Origin: Gordionus sp. m RMFG-2023
Lineage: Eukaryota; Nematomorpha; Gordioida; Chordodea; Parachordodidae
DNA length: 64,000 nt
Direction: 5' to 3'
Assembly (NCBI RefSeq): GCF_954871325.1
Contig: NC_088776.1
Span: forward strand, 57,374,954 to 57,438,953
Under the pieces are notes generated by a model. The model was not told where the DNA came from, did not search any database, and was given only the letters and a program-made list of their open reading frames with translations. The position numbers and the translations under genes were made by a program. Shown here in pieces: positions 35,540 through 48,500 of the stretch (positions are counted from its first letter, which is position 1; the number at the start of each line of letters is the position of its first letter).

Positions 35540-36490
35540 ATCAGATTAATATGGGATGAACGGACACGTAAAAGAATTCTTGGATTACATTGGTTGGACT
35601 AAAAATATTAAATCTCCGGATTTAACTAGATAAAATAAGAATTTTATAATAATAATTATTATTCATAATAGATTGATATTGTATAATTTAACGTATTATT
35701 TTTAAAAATTGTCCTTATTTATTTTGAAGGACATTCTGTTGGACTGGTTTCTTTAAAATTCATTTGGGATCGGAACGGCATTAAAATAAAATATTAAATA
35801 ATTATATTATTTTTTTTCCTTATAATATTATCAATAAATTATTTTTCAAGAATAAAACTCCAAAGACAGCTCTTTTTCTATTAGAATATCGTGCATTTTC
35901 AGTAGTAAAAAGAAAAAAAAAAGGACAGATTAAGATTAATATAGGAAAACACGGAAGAAAATAATTATTGGATTGGATTGGTTGGATTAAAAGAAAAATT
36001 TCTCGGTAAATTGACAAAAATAGGTTTCCGTTATTTAATTTTATATGAAAATCTATATTAAAATATAAATATAAAAAATATTAAAAAACGATATCAAATT
36101 TAAAAAAAAAAATTATGTAAGACGGGGATAAAAACAATAAATTTTTCTTAAAAAAAGGAAAAGAAGACTCACAATTCAGATCCTAGGAAAGTAAGATCTG
36201 CTTCTAAATACAGAAATTTGGGCTGATTGCAAAATTTTAAGATATATAGTATATAAAAATTTTCAAAAAAGGAATCATAGTTATTTATGCCTAGGTTTAC
36301 ATATTTTTAATAAATTTATTTTTGTCTAATAAAACGAAAATTACTTTAGTTGGAAAAGTATCCGATTCCGAGGCTCAGGCTTTTTTAGTAATAAATTAAG
36401 TGATAAATTGCCGTATAATATTTAAAATTTAAAAATGTGACTGCATATTTTAAAATATGAACGTAGCTTCAGAATTAATTGTTTAATAGA
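35540..36490. other. Spacer with B 3'-flank fragments
   Basis: The 3' block ACATTCTGTTGGACTGG recurs at about 35725, and GGATTGGTTGGATTAAAAG near 35975, showing a partial local duplication of the B downstream region. No gene seen. Confidence 0.5.
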
Positions 36491-37045
36491 TTAATTGTTG
36501 AAGGTATAATTGTAAGTAAAAAACAGTGTAGATGACAGGATATTCACTGGAAACAACCCCCCCCTCCTTCTCTCAAAAACCTATACTTAGCTCATTAAAA
36601 AAATTTGCCACTTTTTTACTGGTCGATATTTAGCAATCTAAGGTCAATAATTGAATTAAAAATTATAGCGGTATATTATCCATAAATATTTCAAAAATAT
36701 AGATACCCCTTTAAATAATTATACTCTACTCTCAAATAATCCCTACTTCAACCCCCCCCCCACCTCCTCCCCTCCCCCGCTTATATAGACGCTGGTTGGT
36801 GAAAAATCTGGTTATATTTTGTATAATCCAAATATTATATTTTCGCCAAAATATACCTACGATCAAAATATGTTTAAGCCTTTCTGCCACATAAATGCTT
36901 ACATAAGCTTGTAAGGTATGTTTTGGCTGAAATCTTGATTTAGCAGTTTAAAAATTCTGGCAATAGAGGTTTTCTAACTGGCAAATAAAATAGTTATATC
37001 ATTTATTTTTAATAAAATTATAGGTAAAAATGGCAAGTAAAATTT
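36490..37045 (+). pseudogene. Partial copy of the three-finger gene
   Basis: Matches about 28715-29265: the last bases of exon i (ATTGTTGAAGGTATAATTG), the following intron and the first bases of exon ii (GGTAAAAATGGCAAG). It stops there and abuts a SINE fragment. Exon iii is absent, so it cannot encode the domain. Confidence 0.85.
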
Positions 37046-37049
37046 TTCG

Positions 37050-37590
37050 TGTTTTTTTTCGATGGCTGATGTGTAAAGACATATGATACGATAGATTTCT
37101 GAGCTAAGATAGCCTCCCCAGTCACCGGCAGGCTTGGGATACCGTGCTAGGATACTTGTCCAATAAACCAAATGGAAGATGACCAGCTCTGTGGGCCAAA
37201 CAAGGATGATAGCGATCTCTTGCCAACTCTAGGATAATGGTGACTGTGGGGGCCGTTCAAGCACAATGTCTACTAATCTACAATAGATTTGATAACGATA
37301 GGGACATCGAGACTCCTGGGGGAGATTAATCTTATAATGGAATCAGTACTCTGTGGGATTTCGGTGTGAGGAATACTCTGTTGGGATATCTGTCGATTTG
37401 ATACTTCGATGTGAGATCAAGATACAATGGCCTCGCTAGCGATATCCGGTGTGAGATATCCAAATAGAATCGATAAGAAACTCAGGTGGGATATCAGAAA
37501 TATAAATTAGATATAAAGAGAATGAGTAATAAAGTGTAGAGAGATATTGAAGGAGCTTACCACCAGAAAAGGTGAAAGTCTAAAAGAAAA
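37050..37590 (+). mobile_element. 5'-truncated SINE
   Basis: Begins at CGATGGCTGATGTG, equivalent to about 33408 in the full SINE, and lacks the tRNA head. Its right end and the following AATCTTGTTCTAAGG match the insertion in copy 3, so copies 3 and 4 descend from one SINE-bearing unit. Confidence 0.8.
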
Positions 37591-37814
37591 AAAAATCTTG
37601 TTCTAAGGGGTTAGGGTAAGACTTACTGGGTCTAGCAAGGAATATTCTAAACCACAGCTGTTTTTCCAAAATGGATGACTTAAAAAGATTTTGATTTTAA
37701 TTGCTAATAAGAGCGCGTCAACTTACGACATTAGATTTCTCCGAATAATGCGTCTTAATAATAGATAAATAGCTTAGAATATTTTATTTTATTTTTTTTT
37801 TGTATAAAAGAGAC

Positions 37815-38022
37815 ATGTTGAGGTCGTGCATAAAGATTTACTTCCTTACCGTTTTGATTTTTTTATTGTCCCTAGCGAAGGTTCTTGAAGGAATTGAGTG
37901 TTATAAGATATTACCGTTGTCGAAAGGAGTGGAGAATATTCCATGTGAATCTGAATATATATATCTCGCCCAAAAGCCCGCTGTTGATTATAATCATCCC
38001 CGCAAATTCAACATAAAAAAAG
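37815..38022 (+). CDS. Gene B copy 4, exon 1
   Basis: ATG at 37815; signal peptide differs from copy 3 at one residue only (L to F). The mature part (ECYKILPLSKGVENIPC then a diverged Tyr-rich stretch) has about 14 replacements, one extra codon and about four silent changes against copy 3. Both cysteines are kept. Donor GTAAGA after 69 codons plus one base. Upstream block 37650-37760 is nearly identical to copy 3. Confidence 0.78.
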
Positions 38023-39427
38023 GTAAGAAATGTCTTCTATTTTCTTAATTTTCCGTTTTTTTTCTGCTGCTAACTTACTATAAATATTTTTTCCTTCTTA
38101 TAATTTATGAAAATATATATTTTAACCATATATTTTTAAATTGGGTGATGTAAGTTATAGCGAAGTTGGGGGGGGGGGTTAGAGCGAACCCTTAAAATTT
38201 AATCATTTATAATAGCACACATTTGTTTTGTTTGAATTTACAAAAATAAGAGTTTTACCGGTGTTTTTCTTTTTCTTAATAAATGGTCGGTGCGAATTGA
38301 AAGGTATGTAAAGGAATAAATATCTGGTCACGTGATATTTTTAAAGAAATATACATGTCAAAAAGTGAGGTGATTTGAGTAGGGTGGAAGGTTGAGGACT
38401 GGACTGATTGAAATGAGAAGCTGTGAAAGATGGACAGTGATTTATAGATTAAAATAATTAAAATGTCCAGGAGAGAGCATTATAGATCGCACTTCCATTT
38501 TTGCAAACCACCGAAAATCTTGCCTAATTTCAAAACAATTTGCTGAGGTTTTTAGGTTTCCAATTATTTTTATCAAACCTAAAAGAAAATGATAAAATGG
38601 ATATAAAGGCGGCGCAACCAAGGGGGAAACGATAAGGGAATGATAAATTCCCCCCTTTAACGAATTTGTCCGGTAAAAATAAATCTTCTAATAATTCTCC
38701 CGATCCCTAAAAGGTGAATATAATAAGTCACAATTGACTACATTATTTTAAAAAGAAATGTTAATAATATTTTAATGACACTAGAACAAACACATCCTCT
38801 CTTATCCACGAAAATCCTAGATATGCTAATAACATCTGCTCAGATTTTTCCAAAAGAAATAGATAAATATGTATGAATGTTATAACTCTAGGGACAAAAA
38901 AAACTTTCTTTAAAGGGGGGGGGAGCAGATATTGTTTTTCTGTGATACGCGATAAAGCCCATCATCGCTATCTAATGTTGGAGATACATCAAGGATATTA
39001 AATAAAAAGGCTTGCAATTTAAACGTCTAAAAGATCGCAATGAAGCTATCTATTTCAAAACAAGCCATTACGATGGCGATTCATTAAAGTATGTGCATCG
39101 CTATTCATGGTACCATATCATATAGCAATGCAAGTAAACCGATCTTTTAATTGTTTTTTAATAATAAACTAAATGAATAAAAATTAATAATTAAAAATAC
39201 TAAGAAGATAGTTTTATCAATTTAAAAGAAATATCTTGAATAGTTTTTTGACTTAATCATATTTTATATGGGGTGGGGGAGTCTCAACCCCTTCCCCCTC
39301 TCCCCATTCCAATTTATCACTGTTTTTTTTTAAATTAATATGTTTTGATTTTACATGATTTTTTTTCTGCATACATATACTATACCATATTATAATTCCG
39401 ATTAATTTATTAAAATACATCTTTCAG

Positions 39428-39486
39428 ATATTAAAAAGCTGACCGAAAAGGAGAACGCTATAAAATCTAATAACAGGAAATTGTAG
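39428..39486 (+). CDS. Gene B copy 4, exon 2, shortened tail
   Basis: Acceptor ATCTTTCAG. The frame matches copy 3 for 18 residues (DIKKLTEKENAIKSNNRK) then one Leu and a TAG where copy 3 has Lys. The downstream frame that would encode the last 13 residues is still open to the old stop, so the truncation is recent. Predicted product is 88 residues and lacks the arginine-rich end. It may be a functional variant or an early pseudogene. Confidence 0.7.
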
Positions 39487-39639
39487 CTTAGATACCTCAA
39501 TAGAAGGTCATTGTGGGCGAAGAATTAGATATTTTTTTTAAATTACGAATTTAATGCTTTTTAGAAGGAATAAATGTTTTATTTTTTTTGGACAAATTTA
39601 TACCCTTATGATTTGTAAAATAACAATAAAACGGTTTGA

Positions 39640-42480
39640 CTAAACTGCGAATGCTAAGGTACACTGCGAATGCTTAGATAAATTTTTTTATATATTATCC
39701 TCTATTTGTAGTGAGATCCATTTTCCTATGATATAAATAACTTATAAAATTTTTAGATATATTTCATACCCTTTATCACATATGACTACTAATCAGTCAC
39801 ATAGTGAATTTTCTGACCTATTTTACCGTGTTTATTTTGGCGCTAAAATTTGAATTGTGTCTTACGTTACAAGTAACATTCCTTTTATATAAAAATCATT
39901 TTTTTAAATAGAAATTCTCATATTTATTTAAAGTGCGAGTATTTAATGTCAGCTGTTCCCTATATTTCAAAATTGACATTTTTCGTAATTTTTAATTACA
40001 TTTTTTTAATATTAAACTCCGATATTATTTTTCAAAAAAAATATCAACAGATAACTAAAATATTTCTATATTCTTTTCCGTTTTTATATTTAAAAAAAGT
40101 TTAATTAAAAATTTTTTACTAACATTAATATATTTGTAACACAAAAGACACTAAGATGATTTCATCATCTGATTCTTCTGATGATAGCCTTGAAGATTTC
40201 GACGATAATGAGGATGAAAATTCATTATTTTCAGATAATTTTATTGCTATAAATAGACGAAAAGACATACTATGGAAGGACATTAATAGTTGAATTATCT
40301 TTTATCTCATAATAAATCGTTTAAATCTTTTAATAAAGATATTAATAATTAAATTTTAAATTCCAATAATATTAAATCCGCAAGTTGGCGTGTATTATTA
40401 TAAAATACTATTATAAAATACTATTATAAAAAAATATCATCATTTAAAAATGTTATATATCAGAATTTACTCCTAAAACATTTTAATAAGCTGAATTATC
40501 ATAATACGCATGGTTGAGGGCTATGTATAATATTTAAAACAAAATCATGCCGGTAAAGTATATTGTTAATATTACTATATAAAATATTATTTTGTGTCAA
40601 ATGATATTCAATAATACCAAGTTACTATTTAAATAAAATAATTTAAATATTATTTATCTTGATTTATATAAATATTATAGTAAATGATTAATTTATATTT
40701 ATATAATTAGAATCAATATAAATATTTCACATGATGCCATTCATTCATTTACCTTTTTTTACCTCAATAACAATAGATTTTTTTCTAGTCGTCATATATC
40801 TTAATATATTCAATCAGAAATGGATAATCACGTAAGAAAATATTTATATTACATGGGTAGGTCCTTAAGAATCTAGATACAGATGTGAAAAAATTAATCT
40901 TAGATACAGAAACTAATATTTTTTTCAAAATATCAAAATAAAATTAGAATAGTTTATAAAATATAGTTTTTACTATTTATTTGTGAAGAACATAACATAT
41001 TCATTTAATAAGAATGAATATTTACAATAATTAATAAAATATTTAATGATGAGTTAATATATCAGGCATTTTAATATCAGTAATAGCCCATTCTTATAGA
41101 TAGGGAAGGGAGACTAGTATTTTTAATGGGAGTTGAAATATTAATTTGTAAAAGAGTATTTAAAATAGATTTATTATTTTATAAGATAATCAAAATTTTC
41201 AAATAATTTAGTATTAGACCTTTGCCATTTTGGCATACATAGCATTGTACCAAAACCAAATAACCTTTCAATTGAAGTTGATAAAGATATTACAGTATTA
41301 TATTTATAAAAAATGTTATTTGTATTATTGAACTCAGCAACACTTGTTTCACCAAATATTTTCTTTATTAGATATTAAATCTATTGATATTATAGTTTTG
41401 ATTATTTACTATGACACTACATTTGGGCTTCTTTTATTAATATATTTTGAAAGTATTCTTTAATTCATATCTTAAAATATTGATGTGATATTCATATCAA
41501 AAAAAAGCCTCATTATATTCAAATTATTTGAAAATATTTTCTTAAATTTTGTCCATATCATCTTAAGCATGAATTTTTAAGAAAACCTATGCTCCTTATA
41601 GCCACATATAAATAATATATTTTAAATATGTTTAACAAAATTTGTGTTTAACCCTTTATCATTTTTATGTTTATACAGATTTTATATCCAGCCTTTTTAA
41701 CTTTTATTTTAAAAAAATTTCCATTTAAAATTTTTAGATTAGGATTTGATTCATAGGAACTTATTTCCATAACTTAAATTTCACAACCTTCTTCACTTCC
41801 ATCCTGCAAATTAAAATATATTACATAAAATTGGTAATGATATTCTGTCGAGTTACAGTTTTACAGGGATCTAAACCGAAAAGAATATCGGTTCGGTTAA
41901 GGTTCGGAAAAATATAAAGGTTCAGGTTCAATTAAAAATAACGCTTCAGGTTCAGTTTTAATCCCTGCATTTATATATATGTAATCTTTACTAATTTCGT
42001 TTGGGTTATTTTTTATCCATTTATCTTAATATAAGTTGTAAATTTTTCAGTTAATTTTGGTCGTCGATATATTTAAAATATGGCGGAAAAGAATAAGGAA
42101 ATTAATACAATATTCTTGAAGAAAATAAGATATATGCTGTGATATGTTATATTTTAAATATGAATATTAAAAAGTATCTGTATCTCAAGAAAATTAAAAT
42201 GAAAAAGATGCAAGATTTTTTTCAGAATAAAGGATCTTAGATACAGATACTAGTATCTTATTAAAAATGTCAAAAGGTACTACAAGATACAAAAGGATTT
42301 TGTATCTTGTATTTTAGATACAAATATTTGTGGTACTGCACAACTCTGATTACAATTGATATTATGATCAATGATTGAGCAGTATAAAACAAATAATTAT
42401 AAAGTGTTAACAGTCTAATTTTGTTGACCTTTATTTTTAAATGTTCAGAAAGAATAAAAATATTTTATTTTAATTATTAA
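39640..42480. other. AT-rich spacer with MITE ends
   Basis: No host gene. A 44-codon acidic ATG frame at 40156-40290 (SSDSSDDSLEDFDDNEDE) resembles the N-terminus of some transposases but stops. Sequence from 40283 to about 40400 is an inverted relative of 50940-51080. From 42150 to 42346 ATCTTAGATACAGATAC units end in GCACAACTCTG, an hAT-type terminus without a partner. Confidence 0.45.
41864..41967. mobile_element. Short hAT-type MITE (CAGGGAT ends)
   Basis: 104 bp, starting CAGGGATCTAAACCG and ending GGTTCAGTTTTAATCCCTG, with TTCGGTT units inside. Flanks CAGTTTTA and CATTTATA match only partly. Related single ends occur at 10420-10436 and 18676. Confidence 0.65.
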
Positions 42481-45170
42481 GCTTATTTCAAAAAGGCAAT
42501 GATGGAGAAGATAGATGTGAAGCCATGCTCTTCATTGCTTAGATTACAGAATAATTTTTCAGTTGCAGTAAATGAATTGAGCCTTATCAGTTTACATTAC
42601 AATTTATCAACTAAATGTAATGATAATTTTTTAGTTGTAGAGGAAGACCTTATTTCTCAAAGGTTGTTAAAATCATTTCAGGGGCATCTTTTAGAAGATT
42701 ATTCGCATAGAAAAGATTGGGGATGGCAATTGCTTTTATCGTTGCTTGTCTCTAGCAATTTTTGGTCATGAGGAAGAACATCTCTACATGAGACTCTTGA
42801 CAGCAATTGAAATAATAATTAATAGAAAGTATTATGATATAGATGATAAATTTTACAGTAGTAATAAAACAATAAGTGATGAAAGAATTTCCACTACTGA
42901 TTACAATCATTTAAATGATGCATTGATGGTTGAAGGCTGGGCACAAATGATGCATCTTTATGCATCAAGTGCAGCTTTGGGAAAAGCGTTTCAATCTTAT
43001 TGTCCACCTTCTAATCGTGGGATGTATAGCGCCTATACCACACCAGTATATGGGCGGGCCGTAAGAAGAACAAGTTCAATTAACTTAGTTTTTATGTGGT
43101 CGAGTTTAAATTACCCCGATAAATTGGCGAATTTTAAACCAAATCATTTTTGTTACCTACAATCATTACCATGGAGTCCTCCACCAATTATTAGTCATTT
43201 GTCACCTAGAATAGATGTAGCACCATTTATATTTCCATTAGTTGAAAATAATTCCCAACATATTTTTCCACCTTTAATCGAATATCCGCCTATTATTAGC
43301 TATTTACCAACTATTTTATCTGATGATGATTTACTATTCGATTCTCCCATTTCTGTTGACAATGATTCTCCACCTATCTCACCTTCAATCAAATCCCTGT
43401 CTAGTATGAGTCATTTATCACATATTTCATCATCAGCAGACAATAATCCTCCACATATTTTTCAACCTCTAATCAATTCCCCATCTAGTATCGCTTGTTT
43501 ATCACCCGTTTTGATGCCAGCTATCCTTAATGATTCACCATTCATATTTCCATTTCAGTTAACAATAATTCTCCAACTATTACTAATTTATCATCAATTG
43601 TTAGTAGCAGCTTATACCTTTTCTAGACACCGATATTATTATGAATATGTTATTGAATCCCATAAATATTCTAGAATCAATACCAACCGGTATCAAAAAC
43701 AATGTTATATTTACAATAAGTAATAAAGAGAATATGATTTTGAAAGAAAGGGGTAAAAAATTAGTGTATAGCGATGATTGTGGCGCGTGGACTGGTACAT
43801 CCACAGATACAACAAAAAATTATTATAGTATAAATATCAATGATAATACAATTAGCAGTGGTCCTATGGTTATTAAGGATGGCTTATTTGGCAAGTCCAC
43901 CACAAAACGATATAATCATATATTTATTGCAGCAAAACCACAACCAAATCCTCAGGATTTGGTAATTTTAAATCGTTATTATACAAAATTGAAAAATTAT
44001 GAAACGTATAAAAGAAGAATATGCCATTAAGATAAATATTTAAACAGCTCAGTTCATCTTATTCAATCTATATTTATAGTTGAATACATAGGAACATATC
44101 CAGGGTTGTTTCCACATGGAAACAAAAGAAACTACTCAGGGGTTTATAGTCGTACCCCAGCATGTATAATGCGACAAATTAAGGAAAAGGTAGTGCATCA
44201 GCCTCCAAAAGACGTGTACCAAGATTTAATAGCTAATGAAGACAATTATTTTACTCCCAGAGATATCAAACAAATTCGTAATATACAATTTAACGAATTG
44301 CATAAAAATGATTCTTGTTATTTGAAAAATTTTTCTGACCAGATAAATGAATTACTAAAAAATATTCATAAATATCCAATATTAAAAAAAATAGGTATAA
44401 GCCCAGACAGAGTATGTTCGCTAATATTATATACTAGTTTAATGTTAGATAATATTAAATAAATTTGTTATCAAGATTTTCCTAGTATTATAGATGTTGA
44501 TAAAACTTATAATTTAGGTCCTTTGTTTGTGACGACAACAGTTTACAAGAATCAAGTGCTCATATCTAAATATTCACAGGATCATCCTATATTCTTTGGT
44601 CCTATATTTTTGCATGGCAGCTCTGATTCTGAAACTTTTACCATTTTTTTTTCACACTTGGAAGGCGTCTTAAAAAAAAATAAAATAAATGTTGAAAATC
44701 TTATATTCGGCAGCGATGAGGAGCTAGGTTTAATAACTTCGTTAAGAAAGAATTTTAGTAATTCTACACCAATATTAGCACCTATCATATGAAAAAGAAT
44801 CTAAACTTATTTTTACAGGATTAAGAGAGAATGGATTTAAGGACAAGGGAAGATATTGTAACTAAAATTTTTGGCAAAGAAGGACTTGTTTCATTAAGCG
44901 ATAAATCTTTGGAGAAAAGGTTGAAAAACTGCGAGATTATTGTAGAGATAAACAGTTTATTAAATTATTGAAACATATAGATGCCAGTTTAAAAAATAAT
45001 TTATTTTTATATGTATATTTACCTTTAAAAAATAAGGTGATATCGTATCTTTATACTAACAATAACTGCGAATCTTTAAATAATGTGTTAAAAATAAAGT
45101 TTAACCGAGATTCTACAACACCTGTGCATATGATGGTAATTTATGAATTAGTTTAGCACAAGAAAAAGAT
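42480..45170 (+). mobile_element. MULE-type transposon with OTU/vertnin-like domain
   Basis: In order: a leader frame (42499 on); an OTU-type cysteine protease start, DGNCFYRCLSLAIFGHEEEH (about 42722-42780), whose Cys is the expected nucleophile; then WAQMMHLYASSAALGKAF, YCPP and KPNHFCYLQ (about 42938-43160), whose His fits the OTU/vertnin pattern; a Pro/Ser-rich linker to 43600; then MULE-like transposase pieces KDVYQDLIANED with SPRDIKQIRN (44210-44280), DVDKTYNLGPLFVTTTVY (44490-44540), FFGPIFLHGSSDSETF and FGSDEE (44600-44720), and CESLNN (about 45068). The frame changes near 42730 and 43650 and stops lie at 44028, 44460 and 44790, so it is inactive. No terminal repeats found; limits are those of the coding remains. 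Confidence 0.75.
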
Positions 45171-45519
45171 TTTGAAAGAGCCCTTCTTGGTATGGGAAAT
45201 TATTATTTAACAAAAAAGTATGATGTGACAAAAATTCGTCATGAATAGGACTAGATAAGTGACGATCAGATCAACGTAAAAAAATAATATTAAATGTGCT
45301 TAAATCACATAGTACAAATAAACGAAAAAAAATTACCTCGACATGTGGTGGATTGACATGAATTCAACCTACAGGATCTAAAAAAGTGTCAATCTAAAAG
45401 ATCTAGATCAGATAGAACTAGAGCCTAGTTATTATAGTTCCTACATAAAAATTAACCAGTAGGCGCTAATTTATTTCAGAATTAATTTATCCAAAGACCC
45501 TTTTCATGGTCATTTAAAC

Positions 45520-48500
45520 GGTAAGGGGAAAATAATTCCCCGGAAAAAAAATCCCCGGAAATTAATTCCCCGGAAATTTATTCCCCAGAAAAAAATCCCC
45601 AAGAAAATAATTCCTAGGAAATGAAATACCCGGAAAATAATTCCCCGGAAAAAAATTCCCCAGAAAATAATTCCCAGGTAAATAATTCTCCGGAAAAAAA
45701 ATTCCCCTGGAAAATAATTCCCCGGAAAAAATTTCCCCACTATTGAATTGCTAATGCATTGCTAAACTGCATTGCTAAAAGGCAATCAATCATAATCGAT
45801 TATAAATCAATCAAAAATTTATTACGTATATTTTTTTAATGATAATTTTTTAAACTTTTTTTAAAATATATTTAAATCATTTTTTTATTATAAATGAAGA
45901 ATACTGATTAAATGATATAGTATATAATTTTATTTTTATTTAATATTATTAGTAAGAAATTTATTTTTCTAGCTTATTAAAACAAATATACATTTTATTC
46001 AATTTTAAAAATTAACAAATATATATCCGTAAGAGGGCGTTATATGTTTTAATATGTATCATTTTAGGAAACCGGAATGATGATTGGATAGCACTTTTTT
46101 TATATTTGGGTATATATATACATATGAAAAACCTAAAAATTAAAAAAATTTTTTAGGTTTCTTTGATGTTTAATTTATGAGTAGGTTTAGAATAGTAAAA
46201 CAATGGAAATTTTCTAAAGTAAATATTGCTGGCGTTATTTATCAAAATCTCTTCATTTTTGTTTTATACGTGTATATTTACGTGCTAAGCATTATCCTAA
46301 AAAATATTTTGAAAATAATTTGATTTGACCGATTGCCGAGTTCAAAACCGACCACTTATTAAATATTCGATTGATCAAATTTGCTATTAAGATAAATTGA
46401 AAAATGTTGATTTTTGTTTTATGTATCTATAAATACGTATAAAACATAATTCCAAAAAATATTTTAAAAATATCGTGATTTGACCCGAAAACCGACCGAA
46501 TGACCAAATACTGCATTGCTGGCGTTATAAATCAAAATCTCTTAATTTTTGTTTTATACGTGTATATTTATATGCTATGCATTATCCTAAAAAAATTTTG
46601 AAAATAATTTGATTTGACTGATTGTCGAGCTCAAAACCCCACTTACTAAATATTCGATTGATAAAATTTTCTAGTAATATGATTCGAAAAATGTTCATTT
46701 TTTGTTTTATATATCTATAATTACGAGTAAAACATAAAATTTGAATCTAGGAAAATAATTCCCCGGAAAAAAAATCCCGTGACCCGGATCTGCTCTGCAG
46801 TATTTAATTTAATAGAAATGTTTTTTAAAGTCAAATTTCTTCGAGGATTTGAGATTTTAAATAATAAAACGAAAGTTAAATAAATCTAGTTCACCTTTAC
46901 ACACTTTCATCAACTTTTAGGTATTTATTGAAAAATTATTTTTACACAAATTTTAATCATTTTTTTAGAAATATGATAAAAGGCTTTTCACAGTTTACTG
47001 ACTCTTAAATAGCGCCCCTTTTTCTTTTTACAAGGATAAGCTATTAAATATTATAATTTTATAAATTTTGTGGCGAAATAGGAAATTAGCAATTAAATCT
47101 GATACCCTCTATTTGATAAAAATTATTTTACTGAAGTATTTACCTAATTTAAGAATTTAACTGACTGAATACAAAATCACTATAAAACTTGCAAAATTAT
47201 ATTTTTTACTGCCCAATTTTAATTAAATACTGCCAAAAGTAATGAAAAATGCTGACCACTTTAATCAAAATACATCCAGAGGTGATTATCAGCAGTGAGT
47301 ATTATATTTTTCTAATCTAACAATTATTATTTTGCTTATGAATTTTTTTCAAAAGTTACAGAAAAGAAATAATTATAATTTTATTAAATGATATATAGAA
47401 TAATAAATTATATTATTCAAAAGAAACAATTCTAGAACGTATATGTTCTCCAATTGAAGAGAGAAAATTGGGCAAGTCCCTTCTCTCTTCTAAATAATCA
47501 ATGCATAAATTTTTTAAAATAGTTTAAATACGATTTTTTTTGGGAGTGTAAGTCCCAATATTCCATTGGCCGATTTTTCCCATATCAACCGCTATTTCCA
47601 TCCTTATTTTTTCGAGTAGTTCCCATATCTTCGGTTTTTTGTTGCCTACAATATGCTTAAATCGGTTATTCCATCCTTCACATACATTGTTTGTTCGATT
47701 TTCCCCAGCAATCGTAACATTGAACACATTCCATGTTTCTGGTGGGAACAATGGCTCTACTTGCCTTTGAGATTTTTCCCATGTCTCAATTCTTTATCAA
47801 AATAAAACAATAATTCTTTGTTTTCATCCGATACAATGGTTTTTAAATACTCCATACCTCGTTTGACATCGTGTATAGGTAAGAATGCTAATCCATCGAT
47901 CATAGCTGCAAATAAGCATAACATTGGATCATTCCGATATGATGATTCTAACCCCAATTCCTGAATCTTTCTATGAGTTGATTGAGTTAGATGATAAAAA
48001 CATCCTTGGATGTTGATATCTCTACCTAAAAGTTGAAAAAATATAGATTAAAATTATTGTATAGGTTTTATTTAATATTTATGTCTTTATCAATTTTTAT
48101 TAATTGTACTGTGTGACAAGAAAAATGGGAGAAAAAATAAATAAAAACAAGTTTTGGTGCAGAATTTGACATTGAGTTCGAATTCGTTTTCTAAGTTTTC
48201 CCTTCACGTCAAGTTAAATATTATCGTATAAAGGCAACTTTTCGAAATCTCAAAAATGGTAAAATTTAGGTCTTTACACGGATATAGTTTAAAAAGTATC
48301 AAATGAAAATCCCTGAAAATTGGTGATAGTGTTAGACTTATATTTCCTTATAAATTTATTAATTTTTATAATTTTTTATCGATTGCTTTTTGAGAAAAAT
48401 GGTAAAGAATTTCGTTTTGGGGGTCTTAAGTTTTCAATTTAAATTCCCGGCAAGAATCGTATAAATATGTTGGCGGACTACTGCTGGAGTATCTTTTTTG

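Larger units (their letters stand above)
33060..35540 (+). repeat. Unit copy 3 (B half only, with SINE insertion)
   Basis: 33060-33305 matches 7150-7370; 33985-35540 matches the rest of the B region of copy 1. A SINE separates the two parts. No lectin/EB exons are present upstream. Confidence 0.8.
37590..39640 (+). repeat. Unit copy 4 (B gene)
   Basis: Colinear with 33972-35540. The intron is about 670 bases longer than in copy 3 because of an insertion at about 38090-38950, in which I recognise nothing. Confidence 0.85.

Noticed and set aside
45520-45740. Regular short repeats with short variable spacers, superficially like a CRISPR array
   Set aside because: Units are 15-18 bp, spacers are only a few bases, the genome is eukaryotic, and the array is the end of a foldback MULE arm with an inverted partner.
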